From assembly GCF_029224025.1 (NCBI RefSeq), contig NZ_CP119392.1, forward strand, positions 1,325,001 to 1,389,000: a DNA stretch of 64,000 nucleotides. Reading direction: 5' to 3'. Origin of the DNA: Rhodanobacter sp. AS-Z3 (GTDB lineage Bacteria > Pseudomonadota > Gammaproteobacteria > Xanthomonadales > Rhodanobacteraceae). The translations under genes were made by a program, and so were the position numbers. Each line of letters starts with the position of its first letter. Position 1 is the stretch's first letter. The notes under the pieces are model-generated. The model saw only the letters and a list, made by a program, of their open reading frames with translations. It searched no databases and was not told the origin of the DNA. Shown piece by piece: positions 40,001 through 49,748 of the stretch.

Positions 40001-41485
40001 TCACTGCTGGCTGATCAACCACTGCGCCAGCAGCGCCACCGGGCGGCCGGTGCCCAGGCCCTTGCGACCTTCTTCCCAGGCGGTGCCGGCAATGTCCAGA
40101 TGCGCCCAGCGCTGGCCGTCGGTAAAGCGGGACAGGAAGCAGCCGGCCGTGATCGCACCGGCACTCTTGCCGCCGATGTTGGCGACGTCGGCGAAACCGG
40201 ATTCGAGCTGCGCCTGGTAGTCGTCCCACAGCGGCAGGCGCCAGGCACGGTCGAGCGTTTCCTCACCCGCGGCCAGCAATTCGGCGGCCAGGTCATCGTG
40301 CTTGCTCATCAGGCCGCTGGCATGCTTGCCTAGCGCGATCACGCAGGCGCCGGTCAGCGTGGCCGCATCGACCATCGCCTTCGGCTGATACGTCTGTGCC
40401 GTCCAGGTCAGCGCGTCGCACAGAATCAAACGACCCTCGGCGTCGGTGTTCAACACTTCGATGGTCAGGCCGGACAGGCTGGTCAGCACGTCGCTGGGGC
40501 GATAGCTGTCGCCGTCGGGCATGTTCTCGACGCTGGGCACCACGCAGACAAGGTTGAGCTTCAGGCCCATTTTCACCGCTGCCACGAACGCGCCGAGCAC
40601 CCCGGCCGCGCCGCCCATGTCGAATTTCATTTCCTCCATGCCGGGGCCGGGCTTCAAGCTGATGCCGCCGGAGTCGAAGGTGACGCCCTTGCCGACAAAC
40701 GCATACGGCTTGTCGCCTTCGTTGCCGCCGTTGTATTCCAGTGCGATCAGGCGCGGCTTGTTGGCCGAACCACGGCCCACCGCCAGCAGCGATCCGAAGC
40801 CCAGCTGCTCCATCTGCACTTCATCGAACACCTTGCAGCTGACCTTGTCCTGCTCATCGGCAAAGGCTTGCGCTTGCGCCGCGATGTAGGCCGGCGTGCA
40901 GATGTTCGGCGGCAGGTTGGCCAGCTCGCGTGCAAAGCGCACGCCGGCGGCAATGGCCACGGCCTGGGCCAGCCCGTCGCCGGCCTCTTCGCCTGCGGCA
41001 AAGGTCATGGCGGTGAGTTCCGCTTCTCGGCTTTTCTCACGCGGTTTGAAGGTGGCGGTGTAGCGATACGCGGCGTAGTCGTTGGCCAGCGCGCCGATCC
41101 GCACGCGCCAGCCGCTGTCGCGTCCGGGCACGTCTACTTCCGCAAGGCAGGAGACGGCGCTGGTCACCGGCAGCCGGCCGAGTGCGCGCGCCGCTTCAAG
41201 GCTGACCTTCTGGTAACGAGCTGCATCGAACGACTTCTGTGCGCCCAGTCCCACCACCAGCACACGTTGCGCGGTGACGCCGGCCGGTGCGAACAACAGC
41301 GTGGTCGAGCCGGCCTTGCCGGTGATGTCACCGCTTTCCACCTGGCGTTTGATCAGGCCGCCGGTGGCGCTGTCCAGCTGGGCAGCTGCGCTGGTCAGCA
41401 CGCCCTTTTCATACACGCCGACCAGCACGCAAGGACTTTCGACGGTAACGGGGGAAATGCTGGCGAGGCTGAACTGGAGTGTCAT
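40001..41485 (-). CDS. pepA: Leucyl aminopeptidase (PepA, M17)
   Basis: Hexameric cytoplasmic aminopeptidase with two metal ions. The 494-aa protein has the metal-binding GKGVTFDSGGISLKPG and the NTDAEGRL signature with its catalytic arginine. E. coli PepA also binds DNA as an XerCD accessory factor at cer sites; whether that applies here cannot be seen, although xerD lies about 6 kb away. It is divergent from lptF across 98 bp, a conserved arrangement. Confidence 0.98.
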   Translation of the reverse strand: MTLQFSLASISPVTVESPCVLVGVYEKGVLTSAAAQLDSATGGLIKRQVESGDITGKAGSTTLLFAPAGVTAQRVLVVGLGAQKSFDAARYQKVSLEAARALGRLPVTSAVSCLAEVDVPGRDSGWRVRIGALANDYAAYRYTATFKPREKSREAELTAMTFAAGEEAGDGLAQAVAIAAGVRFARELANLPPNICTPAYIAAQAQAFADEQDKVSCKVFDEVQMEQLGFGSLLAVGRGSANKPRLIALEYNGGNEGDKPYAFVGKGVTFDSGGISLKPGPGMEEMKFDMGGAAGVLGAFVAAVKMGLKLNLVCVVPSVENMPDGDSYRPSDVLTSLSGLTIEVLNTDAEGRLILCDALTWTAQTYQPKAMVDAATLTGACVIALGKHASGLMSKHDDLAAELLAAGEETLDRAWRLPLWDDYQAQLESGFADVANIGGKSAGAITAGCFLSRFTDGQRWAHLDIAGTAWEEGRKGLGTGRPVALLAQWLISQQ

Positions 41486-41583
41486 CAGATGGTTCCTGCG
41501 TGGGCCCGGCAGTGGCCGGACAGGCTAGAATTGCGGTTTGCCGGCGACGGTGTCGGGCCGACTCAATCGGACAAGTTTATCGC

Positions 41584-42699
41584 ATGCTGAGCATTCTCGA
41601 CCGCTACTTTCTGCGCGAACTGGCGCAAACCGTGATGGCCACTGCCATTGTGCTGATGGTCATCATGACGGGTGGCGCGTTTGCGCGGGTGTTGCAGCAG
41701 GTGGCGAATGGCAGTTTTCCGGCCAGCGTGATGTTCCAGGTGCTGGGCCTGCGCACGATCGACAGCCTGACCAGCGTGATACCACTGGTCAGTTTCATCG
41801 GCATATTGCTGGGGCTTGGCCGGATGTATCGCGACAGCGAGATGCACGTGCTGTCGTCCTCGGGCATGGGCGCGCGCGGCTTGCTGCGCCCGGTACTGTT
41901 GCTTGGCATGGTGCTGGTGGTGATCACCGGAACGGTGTCGCTGTGGCTGGGACCGTGGGCCGTAAGGACCAGCGATGCACTGGTGGCCGCGGCGAATCGC
42001 TCGGTGATTGCCGCCGGCCTTGACGCCGGGCGCTTCACCGAATTGCCGGGCAAGGGCGGCATCATTTTTGTCGACAGCTTGAGCCGCGACGGCAGCAAGC
42101 TCGGGCGCACCTTCGTGGCCACCCAGAGCGTGGGCAAGAATGGCCAGCCGCACGTCAAAGTGGTCAGCGCCAGCCATGGCGAGCTGTACCAGGAAAGCAA
42201 CGGTGACGGCCGCTTCATCGCGTTCCAGCATGGCTGGCAGTACGACATTCCGTTGGGCACCAACGACTGGCGCCAGATGCAGTACCAGCGCAACGACACC
42301 TCGCTGTCCAGCGTGCAGGCGAACGAGGATGACGATCCGGCCCATTCGAAGAGCAGCTGGGCCTTGTTCCAGTCCGACAATCCAGATGACCGCGCCGAGT
42401 TCGCCTGGCGCGCCAATGCGCCGCCGCTGACCCTGGTATTGCTGCTGCTGGCGCTGCCGTTGTCACGCCAGAGTCCGCGTGAGCCGAAGTACGGGCGGCT
42501 GCTGCTGGCGGTAGTCACGTTCTACCTCTACTACACGCTGCTGGCGCTCGGGCGCGCGCAGATCGGCAAGGGCCACTGGCACAACGAGGCGCCGTTGTGG
42601 GCCTTGCATGCGGTCGTGCTGGCGCTGGCGTTGTGGATGCTGTGGAAGCAGTATTCGCCGCGCAAACTGCCAGCATCCCGTGCCGGAATGGCGGCATGA
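41584..42699 (+). CDS. lptF: LptF, LPS export permease
   Basis: Inner-membrane half of the LptB2FG transporter that extracts LPS for the Lpt bridge. The 371-aa product starts MLSILDRYFLRELAQTVMAT and has six membrane segments, three on each side of a periplasmic beta-jellyroll (about residues 140-270). The frame is open to 41479, but 41584 matches the family. It overlaps lptG by ATGA and functions with lptD elsewhere in this window. Confidence 0.96.
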   Translation: MLSILDRYFLRELAQTVMATAIVLMVIMTGGAFARVLQQVANGSFPASVMFQVLGLRTIDSLTSVIPLVSFIGILLGLGRMYRDSEMHVLSSSGMGARGLLRPVLLLGMVLVVITGTVSLWLGPWAVRTSDALVAAANRSVIAAGLDAGRFTELPGKGGIIFVDSLSRDGSKLGRTFVATQSVGKNGQPHVKVVSASHGELYQESNGDGRFIAFQHGWQYDIPLGTNDWRQMQYQRNDTSLSSVQANEDDDPAHSKSSWALFQSDNPDDRAEFAWRANAPPLTLVLLLLALPLSRQSPREPKYGRLLLAVVTFYLYYTLLALGRAQIGKGHWHNEAPLWALHAVVLALALWMLWKQYSPRKLPASRAGMAA

Positions 42700-43796
42700 G
42701 CGTGTTGACGATCAAGCGGGTCGATCGGCTGGTGGCGATGAGCGTGCTCGGCTCGATGCTGATGGTGTGGCTGGTGCTTACCGGCTTCGATGCAGTGCGC
42801 ATCCTGCTGGTGCAGCTGGGCCACGTGGGCAAGAACGGCTACACCACCAGCAATGCGATCGCCTATGTGCTGGTGACGTTTCCACGACGTGCCTACGAAA
42901 TGTTTGGCAACTCGGCGCTGATCGGTGGCTTGCTGGGGCTGGGTGGGCTGGCGGGCACCGGCGAGCTCACTGCGCTGCGTGCTGCGGGCATGTCGCGCTT
43001 GCGTATTGCGGGCAGCGCGGTCGGTGTCATCGCGGTGCTGATCGTCGGTGTGGTGATCATGGGCGAAACGGTGGCGCCATGGGGCGACCAGCAGGCGCAG
43101 GTGATGCAGTCGCGCATGAAGTCCGGCAGCCTCGGCATGACCACCAATAGCGGGCTATGGGCGCGCGACGGCAACGACGTAATCAATGCCCGCGGTGCTT
43201 CCTTGCAGCAGCGTGCGGGGCTCAGCACGGTGCAGTTGAGCGATGTGCGCATCTTCAATTTCAGCGACGATGGCCAGTTGCATCGTTTTACCTGGGCCAA
43301 GACAGCTGAACACGACGGCCGGCAGTGGCTGTTGCATGACGTGCGCATCAGCACACTCGATGCGACCGGTACGCATGCCACCACCCAGGCCGTGTTGCCG
43401 TGGAAGTCGAGCCTTGATCCGCAGGTGCTGGCGCAGTCGGTGATCCAGCCGCAATACCTGTCGATGCGCGACCTGCGTCGCAACATGGATTATCTGGAAA
43501 GCAACGGACAAAGCCCCGGCAGTTATGCGGTGGCGTTCTGGGGCCGTGCGCTGTATCCATTCAACGTGTTGGTGCTGGTGTTGTGCGCGATGCCGTTCGC
43601 ATTTGGATCGCTGCGCTCCGGCGGCCTCGGCAAGCGCATGTTCATCGGCATCCTGCTGGCGCTGGGCTGGTATTTTCTGCAGCAGGCGATGGTGAATTTC
43701 GGCACCGTTTACGGCATGCCGCCGTTGCTGGCGAACTTGTTGCCGGCGCTGATCCTGATGTTCGCCGCGTGGCTGTATTTCCGTCGACGGGTGTAA
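42696..43796 (+). CDS. lptG: LptG, LPS export permease
   Basis: Partner permease of LptF. 366 aa, with the YjgP/YjgQ pattern: N-terminal membrane helices, [22 protein letters not shown] (quoted as [12 protein letters not shown]; the coupling-helix region contacting LptB), a periplasmic domain, and three C-terminal helices. The ATG at 42696 overlaps the lptF stop. Upstream open frame to 42597 lies inside lptF. Confidence 0.96.
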   Translation: MSVLTIKRVDRLVAMSVLGSMLMVWLVLTGFDAVRILLVQLGHVGKNGYTTSNAIAYVLVTFPRRAYEMFGNSALIGGLLGLGGLAGTGELTALRAAGMSRLRIAGSAVGVIAVLIVGVVIMGETVAPWGDQQAQVMQSRMKSGSLGMTTNSGLWARDGNDVINARGASLQQRAGLSTVQLSDVRIFNFSDDGQLHRFTWAKTAEHDGRQWLLHDVRISTLDATGTHATTQAVLPWKSSLDPQVLAQSVIQPQYLSMRDLRRNMDYLESNGQSPGSYAVAFWGRALYPFNVLVLVLCAMPFAFGSLRSGGLGKRMFIGILLALGWYFLQQAMVNFGTVYGMPPLLANLLPALILMFAAWLYFRRRV

Positions 43797-43819
43797 TGAC
43801 TTCGCATGGGGAGTGGGCA

Positions 43820-44839
43820 ATGGATGTAGTTGATCTGCGCAGTGACACGGTGACCCGACCGACCGCCGCGATGCGTGCGGCGATGCTCGACGCCGCGGTG
43901 GGTGACGATGTTTACGGCGAAGACCCCACGGTCAACGCGCTGCAGCAGCGGCTGGCCGACGAACTCGGTTTCGAGGCGGGCCTGTTCGTACCCAGCGGCA
44001 CCCAATCCAACCTGCTGGCCTTGCTGGCGCATTGCGAGCGTGGCGACGAGTACCTGGTCGGCATGGACGCACACACGTACAAGTTCGAAGGCGGTGGCGC
44101 CGCGGTGCTGGGTTCGATCCAGCCGCAGCCGATCGTGCAGGCGGACGATGGCTCGTTGCCGCTGGAGCGCATCGAGGCGGCGATCAAGCCGATCGACCCG
44201 CACTTCGCGCGTACCCGTCTGCTGGCGCTGGAAAATACCTGGCACGGGCGCACGTTGCCGCTGGACTACCTGCAGTCCGCCCATGATCTGGCGCGCGCGC
44301 GTGGCCTTGGTTTGCACCTTGATGGCGCCCGACTGTTCAATGCGGCGGTGGCCTGCAATGTGTCGGCACGCGAGATCGCGCGACACTTCGATACGGTGTC
44401 GATCTGCCTGTCGAAAGGCTTGGGCGCACCGGTGGGTTCGGTGCTGGTCGGCTCGCACGCGTTGATCGACAAGGCGCGGCGCTGGCGCAAGGTCACCGGT
44501 GGTGGCTGGCGCCAGGCTGGCATGCTGGCAGCAGCGTGCATGCATGCGCTGGATCATCACGTGGCGCGGCTGGCCGACGATCACCGTCGCGCGGCCTATC
44601 TCGCCGGACGCCTGCGCGAGATCGCCGGCATCAACCTGCTCGGTCAATACACCAACATGGTCTTCATCGACGTGCCGGCGGATCGCCTGCGCGATCTGGA
44701 CGTCCATCTGCGCGAGGCCGGCATTCGCATCAGCATCGGTTACCTGCCCACCTTGCGGCTGGTCACGCATCTGGATGTCGATGATGCCGGCATCGAGCGC
44801 ACGGCGGCGGCGTTCCGCGAGTTTTTCGCGCGGCGTTGA
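43820..44839 (+). CDS. ltaE: Low-specificity L-threonine aldolase
   Basis: PLP enzyme cleaving L-threonine and L-allo-threonine to glycine and acetaldehyde. The 339-aa protein begins [15 protein letters not shown] and contains [23 protein letters not shown] and the PLP-lysine region [17 protein letters not shown] chose ATG 43820 because GGGGAG lies seven bases upstream; an in-frame ATG at 43796 overlaps the lptG stop (TAATG) and would add eight residues. The short gap suggests it is transcribed with lptFG. Confidence 0.95.
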   Translation: MDVVDLRSDTVTRPTAAMRAAMLDAAVGDDVYGEDPTVNALQQRLADELGFEAGLFVPSGTQSNLLALLAHCERGDEYLVGMDAHTYKFEGGGAAVLGSIQPQPIVQADDGSLPLERIEAAIKPIDPHFARTRLLALENTWHGRTLPLDYLQSAHDLARARGLGLHLDGARLFNAAVACNVSAREIARHFDTVSICLSKGLGAPVGSVLVGSHALIDKARRWRKVTGGGWRQAGMLAAACMHALDHHVARLADDHRRAAYLAGRLREIAGINLLGQYTNMVFIDVPADRLRDLDVHLREAGIRISIGYLPTLRLVTHLDVDDAGIERTAAAFREFFARR

Positions 44840-44973
44840 TTGTGTGCGCTCTCGCAGAATCGCTGTGGCGATACTTGCTCTGAATGCTGCGGGTAGAGCA
44901 AGAGCATCGCGCACAGGGTGCGTGCCGGCATGGCGAAGCAGTGCTCGTGTTGCTGCTGGGCTGGCGCACGCAC

Positions 44974-45055
44974 GTAGGGCGGGCACTGCCCGCCGCTCCT
45001 CCGCGCATGTCGCCACGAACCGGGATCAAAAGCTGGCGGGCAGTGCCCGCCCTAC
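44974..45055. repeat. REPIN: perfect inverted pair of a 21-bp REP unit
   Basis: The unit at 44974-44994 (starting GTAGGGCGGGCACTGCCC) is repeated as an exact reverse complement at 45035-45055, 40 bp apart. Each unit is also a hairpin by itself. It lies between the convergent ltaE and phaZ genes and matches the weaker pair at 30431-30504. Confidence 0.88.
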
Positions 45056-45104
45056 GAGGTTTTCGTCAGCTCTTCGCTCTTCGCTTTGAATCGACTTGCG
45101 ACGC

Positions 45105-46358
45105 TTACTTCGCCGTCTGGTCGAACTTCCTGATGAAGTCGCGTACCTGCGGATAGACCGTCTCGCGCCAGCGGCGGCCGCTGAAAATGCCATAGTGACC
45201 GGCGCCTTCAATCACCTTGTGTGCGCGACGCTTGGTCGGGATGTTGCTGCACAAATCGTGTGCGGCCTGGGTCTGGCCCAGTCCGGAGATGTCGTCCAGT
45301 TCGCCTTCGATGGTGAGCAGGGCGCTGCGCTTGATCGCCGAGGGATCGACCCGTTCACCGGCCACGTCCCACAGGCCGCGCGGCAACAGGAACTGCTGGA
45401 ACACCTTCTCGATCGTGTCGAGATAGAACTTCGCCGGCATGTCCAGCACGGCGTTGTACTCGTCGTAGAACTTGCGATGCGACTGTGCATCGTCCTGGTC
45501 GCCGCGCAACAAGTCCTGATAGAAGTCCCAATGCGAACTCATGTGGCGGCTGGGATTCATCGCGATGAAGCCGGCGTGTTGCAGGAAGCCGGGATACACC
45601 TCGCGACCGCGACCGGGATAATTCGGCGGCACCGTCTGGATCACATTGCCCTTGAACCACGACAGCGGTCGCTGCGTCGCCAGGTTGTCGACACTGGTCG
45701 GGCTGCGGCGCGGGTCGATCGGGCCGCCCATCATGGTCAGGCTGCGCGGGGTGTCTTCGCCGCGCGCGGCCATCAGTGACACGGCGGCCAGCACCGGAAC
45801 GGTCGGCTGGCACACCGAAATCACATGCAGGGTGGAAGCGCCGATGTGGCGGATGAAATCTTCGACATAGGCAACATAGTCGTCCAGCCCGAACGTGCCT
45901 TCGGCGGCCGGCACCATGCGCGCGTCGACCCAGTCGGTGATGTACACCTTGTGGTCGCGCAGCAAGGTGCGCACGGTATCGCGCAGCAAGGTGGAGTGAT
46001 GGCCGGATAGCGGCGCCACCACCAGCACCACCGGATCGTTCTTCATCTTCTCGATGGTCGAGGGATCGTCGCTGAAGCGCTTGAAGCGCTTGAGCTGGCA
46101 GAACGGCTTGGCCAGCGCCACCCGTTCGATCACCGCGATTTCGTGGTCGTGTGCGGTAGCGGTATGGATGCCGAATTCCGGCTTCTCGTAATCCTTGCCC
46201 AGCCGATGCATCAACTCATAGCCGGCCGCCAGCCGTTGTGCGCCCGGTACGTTGGCGAACGGGCTGCTGGTGTCGTTGAGCATGTCCGCGCTGGCTTGCG
46301 CGAAGTAGCTCAGCGGGCCGAGGAACGCGCGTTGCCATTCATGGATCTGATAGAGCAT
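45105..46358 (-). CDS. phaZ: Intracellular polyhydroxyalkanoate depolymerase
   Basis: Mobilises stored PHB in the cytoplasm. The 417-aa protein is strongly like Ralstonia PhaZa1 from end to end (MLYQIHEWQRAFLGPLSYFA, VVAPLSGHHSTLLRDTVRTL, GHYGIFSGRRWRE). The nucleophile position is Cys183 in SVCQPTVP, as in the Ralstonia intracellular enzyme, rather than a lipase-box serine. There is no signal peptide, which fits the intracellular type. No PHA synthase is in the window. Confidence 0.94.
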   Translation of the reverse strand: MLYQIHEWQRAFLGPLSYFAQASADMLNDTSSPFANVPGAQRLAAGYELMHRLGKDYEKPEFGIHTATAHDHEIAVIERVALAKPFCQLKRFKRFSDDPSTIEKMKNDPVVLVVAPLSGHHSTLLRDTVRTLLRDHKVYITDWVDARMVPAAEGTFGLDDYVAYVEDFIRHIGASTLHVISVCQPTVPVLAAVSLMAARGEDTPRSLTMMGGPIDPRRSPTSVDNLATQRPLSWFKGNVIQTVPPNYPGRGREVYPGFLQHAGFIAMNPSRHMSSHWDFYQDLLRGDQDDAQSHRKFYDEYNAVLDMPAKFYLDTIEKVFQQFLLPRGLWDVAGERVDPSAIKRSALLTIEGELDDISGLGQTQAAHDLCSNIPTKRRAHKVIEGAGHYGIFSGRRWRETVYPQVRDFIRKFDQTAK

Positions 46359-46448
46359 GGAAGGGGTTTGCCGAAGACGAAAGCAGCCATCTTAGCGCCG
46401 TTTCGTCAGCGCGTGTTGCAATGCCGCAATGACGGCATTCCTGCTCAA

Positions 46449-47216
46449 TCAGTGACTTGACGCGGTGGTTGGCCGGTACGTGCAGCGCAACAGCACCTCG
46501 TCGACCCCCTCGGTATCGCCCAGCCCGGCGCGCCATTGCAGTGGCTTCTGGAAGCGCAGGCCCAATGGCATGAAGACGCGGTTGTACCACCACATGGCGC
46601 GCTCGCGCTGGTGTGTGAGGTACCACTGGCCCAGTGCGAGCAGGCGCGAAGAGGCCGGTTGCATGCCGTAGATGGCACTGTGTTCGAGCACGAAGCCGTG
46701 CGCGGCCAGGCGGGCGGTGATCTGTGCCGGTTCGTAGCGCCGGTAATGGCCCACGAATTCATCGAAAGCCGTCCATGCCTGCGGATGCAGCGGCACGGAC
46801 AGCAGCAAGCTGGCGCCCGGAGCGCAGACCCGGGCCAGTTCGGCGAGCGCGCCATCGTCGTCGGCAACGTGTTCAAGAATGTCCAGCGCGCAGACCAGGT
46901 CGAAGCTGGCATCCGTGCAGGGCAGCTGGCCGATCATTCCGTGTATCGCGTTACCGCCACTGGCGTGCAGGCGACGCAAGGCGGCGTGGCTGAGGTCGAC
47001 AAAGCAGGTTCCACTGAGTGGCAATCGCGGGCGCAATCCAGGTGCCACTTCCAGCCGACGTGGCGCAGCCTGCGCCAGTTCGCGTGACAATGGCCAGGTG
47101 TTGAAACGCTCTGGCCCGATCAACTTCGCCGCGGACCACAACGACTCGTAGAAGCCGCGATTGACGCGGATCAGTTCGGCATCACTGCGATGGGCGTCGG
47201 CACGAACGTGGGTCAT
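46449..47216 (-). CDS. Class I SAM-dependent methyltransferase
   Basis: A 255-aa protein whose central part has the methyltransferase-11 pattern LVCALDILEHVADDDGALAE followed by PGASLLLSVPLHPQAW. The usual N-terminal glycine-rich motif I is weak (RLPLSGTCFVDLSHAAL). The C-terminal half contains YRRYEP and a hydrophobic WYLTHQRERAMWWYN region, as in methyltransferases acting on lipid-linked or glycan substrates, but the substrate is unknown. ATG 47216 is chosen; an upstream TTG extends the frame. Confidence 0.8.
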   Translation of the reverse strand: MTHVRADAHRSDAELIRVNRGFYESLWSAAKLIGPERFNTWPLSRELAQAAPRRLEVAPGLRPRLPLSGTCFVDLSHAALRRLHASGGNAIHGMIGQLPCTDASFDLVCALDILEHVADDDGALAELARVCAPGASLLLSVPLHPQAWTAFDEFVGHYRRYEPAQITARLAAHGFVLEHSAIYGMQPASSRLLALGQWYLTHQRERAMWWYNRVFMPLGLRFQKPLQWRAGLGDTEGVDEVLLRCTYRPTTASSH

Positions 47217-47267
47217 CGGCGAATTCAAGCTTTCCGGTGTTGAGCGAGGAATCAAGCCGAGGGAAAT

Positions 47268-47771
47268 TCAATCCAGCCGGCGCACTTCGGTGCCTGTGGC
47301 AAAATCGTGCACCGCACGGCGGCGTGGGTCGAATAACGCCACGGCAAACCAGGCGGTCCAGACGGCCAGCAAGGTCCATAGCGTGAGACGCAGGCCCAGC
47401 GTCGGTGTCAGCAACAACAGCACCATCGGCGCACCGGCCACCAGCAGCCGGATCAGCGATTGCTGCAAAGTCACCGCGCTGCCGTCGTCGCCCGTCAACC
47501 GAATGCGCCACGGGCGCATGCCTATCGTCTGCCCGCCGCGCCGCCATGAACTGATGAAATACGCCGCCACCACCACGCCTTGCAGCAGTTGGTACCAGAG
47601 CGGCACCGCGGTCTTTGCGCCGGTCGTGATCAAGTTGCCCGCGGTCGCCAACTGGCACAGCAGGCCCACCACCATCACGATCGCCACCACGATCAGTACG
47701 TCGTAAACCAGCGCCAGCAAGCGGCGCCATAGCTGGCAGGGTGCGTGGAGAACGGTGGAGTCTGCGGGCAT
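47268..47771 (-). CDS. RDD-family membrane protein
   Basis: A 167-aa protein with three or four hydrophobic helices. The RDD signatures are LWRRLLALVYDVLIV (with the Arg and Asp positions), GQTIGMRPWRIRL and ALFDPRRRAVHDF. Family functions are unsettled; some members are Na+/H+ antiporters. It is divergent from xerD, 31 bp from its chosen start, and lies upstream of the methyltransferase on the same strand. Confidence 0.9.
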   Translation of the reverse strand: MPADSTVLHAPCQLWRRLLALVYDVLIVVAIVMVVGLLCQLATAGNLITTGAKTAVPLWYQLLQGVVVAAYFISSWRRGGQTIGMRPWRIRLTGDDGSAVTLQQSLIRLLVAGAPMVLLLLTPTLGLRLTLWTLLAVWTAWFAVALFDPRRRAVHDFATGTEVRRLD

Positions 47772-47802
47772 CGGGTACGGTCGCTTGCGTCAGGCGCGCG
47801 CA

Positions 47803-48738
47803 ATGGCCAGCATCGTGCGCATGGAAAAGGAAAACAGCCGCGACAGTATCGCCGAAGCCGACCGCCGCAGCATCGCTGCGTTCATCGAGCGGGTCTGGTC
47901 CGAGGACGGTTTGGCCGAACGCACGCTGGAAGCGTACCGGCGCGATCTGGAATCACTGGCCGCGTGGCTGGCTGGCTGCGGCCGCCATCTGGCAACCGCG
48001 CGCCGCGAAGATATCTCCGGTTATCACGGAGGCCAGAAGGTGGCAGTGCGTTCGCTGGCACGGCGGCAGTCGGCGTTCCGTCGCTACTACGCGTTCCTTG
48101 CGCGCGATCAACCCGGTTTCGCCGATCCGACCTTGCTGATCGAACGACCCAAACTGCCGCGCAGCCTGCCCAAGGCGCTGGCCGAGCGTGACATCGAGGG
48201 CCTGCTGCAGGCGCCCGATACGACGACCACGCTGGGCCTGCGCGACCGCGCCATGCTGGAGCTGATGTACGCCTCAGGTCTGCGTGTATCCGAACTGGTC
48301 GAACTCCCGCTGTCCGCGCTGAACCCGCGGCAAGGCGTGCTGCGGGTAACCGGCAAAGGCGGCAAGGATCGACTGGTGCCAGTCGGCGAAGAAGCCCTGG
48401 CGCGTATCGCCACCTATCTGACTGACGCGCGCCCAACATTGGCCAAAGGCCGCCAGCCCGTCGCGCTATTCCTCAGCCAACGCGGTGAAGGCATGACCCG
48501 GCAGATGTTCTGGACCCTGGTGAAACGCTATGGTGCCCGTCTGGGCATCAACCCCAAACGCATCTCACCGCATGTACTGCGGCATTCCTTCGCCACCCAC
48601 CTGCTCAATCATGGCGCCGACCTGCGTGCGCTGCAGATGCTGCTCGGCCACAGCTCACTCAGCACTACGCAGATCTACACGCTGGTAGCGAAGGAGGGGC
48701 TGAAGCGGCTGCATGCGCAGCATCATCCGAGGGGGTGA
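47803..48738 (+). CDS. xerD: XerD, site-specific tyrosine recombinase
   Basis: Acts with XerC at dif to resolve chromosome dimers. The 311-aa protein has an N-terminal SAM-like core-binding domain and the catalytic domain with Arg in ASGLRVSELVELP, Lys in GKGGKDRLVP, HVLRHSFATHLL, LGHSSLSTTQIY and the nucleophilic Tyr in TTQIYTLV. ATG 47803 is used; 47821 (MEKENSRDS) and 47755 are alternatives, and the family start is uncertain by a few codons. xerD followed by dsbC matches the E. coli order and supports XerD rather than XerC. Confidence 0.94.
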   Translation: MASIVRMEKENSRDSIAEADRRSIAAFIERVWSEDGLAERTLEAYRRDLESLAAWLAGCGRHLATARREDISGYHGGQKVAVRSLARRQSAFRRYYAFLARDQPGFADPTLLIERPKLPRSLPKALAERDIEGLLQAPDTTTTLGLRDRAMLELMYASGLRVSELVELPLSALNPRQGVLRVTGKGGKDRLVPVGEEALARIATYLTDARPTLAKGRQPVALFLSQRGEGMTRQMFWTLVKRYGARLGINPKRISPHVLRHSFATHLLNHGADLRALQMLLGHSSLSTTQIYTLVAKEGLKRLHAQHHPRG

Positions 48739-48859
48739 TGTTCGATCAGTGACGCTTGCCGTAGTTCGGGGCGATCATCAACGAGCGGATTCAGCTCACT
48801 GTGCGAGAATGCGAGTCCCCGTCGACCCCCGCGACGGATCGACGTGCTTGAGGTTACTG

Positions 48860-49645
48860 ATGTTCAAGAATCTGATGCTGGTGGCGTGTCTGGGCGGTCT
48901 TTCGCTGAGCGCCTGTGCTGTACAGAACGACGCGGCACCTGCTGCCCCTGCTACGGCCGCTGCAGCGGTCACCCCGGCAGCACGCGACATGGTCAAACAG
49001 GCGCTCGCCAAGCTGGCGCCGAACATCCGCGTGGATGTGATCGAGCCGGCGCCGATGCCCGGCTTTTATCAGGTGATCGCCTCGGGCCAGATGCTGTACA
49101 TCAGCACCGACGGCAAATACATGATGCATGGCGACCTGGTCGACCTGGGCCGCAAGCAGAATGCCAGCGAAGACGCCTGGGCGCGCTTCCGCAAGGCCGA
49201 GTTGGCGAAGGTGCCGGCGTCGGAGCGGATCGTCTACGCGCCGGCCAACCCGAAGTACACAATCTCCGTGTTCACCGACGTCAACTGCGGTTTCTGCCGT
49301 GCGCTGCACGAGCACATCGCGGCGTTCAACAAGGAAGGCATCGCGGTGGAATATCTGGCCTGGCCGCGCGAAGGCGTGGTGACGACGGCCGGTCGTGCCA
49401 CCCCGACTTACACCGAGATGGCATCCATTTGGTGCGCCAAGGACCGCAACGCGGCGTTCACCGCGGCCACCGCGGGTCAGGCGCCTGCGCCGCTGACCTG
49501 CGCCAATGCGGTCAAGGACCAGTTCGATCTGGGCGTGAAGCTGGGTGTCAGCGGAACGCCGGCGATTTACGGCCCGAATGGCCGCGCGCTGGGTGGCTAT
49601 CTGACGCCGGAGCAGTTGTTGCAGGCGCTGAAGCAGGGCGGCTGA
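48860..49645 (+). CDS. dsbC: DsbC-like protein-disulfide isomerase, predicted lipoprotein
   Basis: Periplasmic isomerase of wrong disulfides. The 261-aa precursor has an N-terminal dimerisation region (VKQALAKLAPNIRVDVIEPA), a thioredoxin domain with active site CGFC (TDVNCGFCRALHEH) and the cis-Pro loop VSGTPAI. The signal peptide ends in a lipobox-like LSLSAC, so the mature protein may be lipidated at Cys19, unlike soluble E. coli DsbC. ATG 48860 has GAGG six bases upstream. It lies after xerD, a conserved pair. Confidence 0.93.
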   Translation: MFKNLMLVACLGGLSLSACAVQNDAAPAAPATAAAAVTPAARDMVKQALAKLAPNIRVDVIEPAPMPGFYQVIASGQMLYISTDGKYMMHGDLVDLGRKQNASEDAWARFRKAELAKVPASERIVYAPANPKYTISVFTDVNCGFCRALHEHIAAFNKEGIAVEYLAWPREGVVTTAGRATPTYTEMASIWCAKDRNAAFTAATAGQAPAPLTCANAVKDQFDLGVKLGVSGTPAIYGPNGRALGGYLTPEQLLQALKQGG

Positions 49646-49748
49646 GGTCCGCTGGCCTCCCGCGGAGGGCAGGGCGTGGCGGGGAATCGATGCCGTATTG
49701 CAGCATGGGCTAGAATAGGCGTTTCCCTCGCATAGCTCCGTCCCTCGC

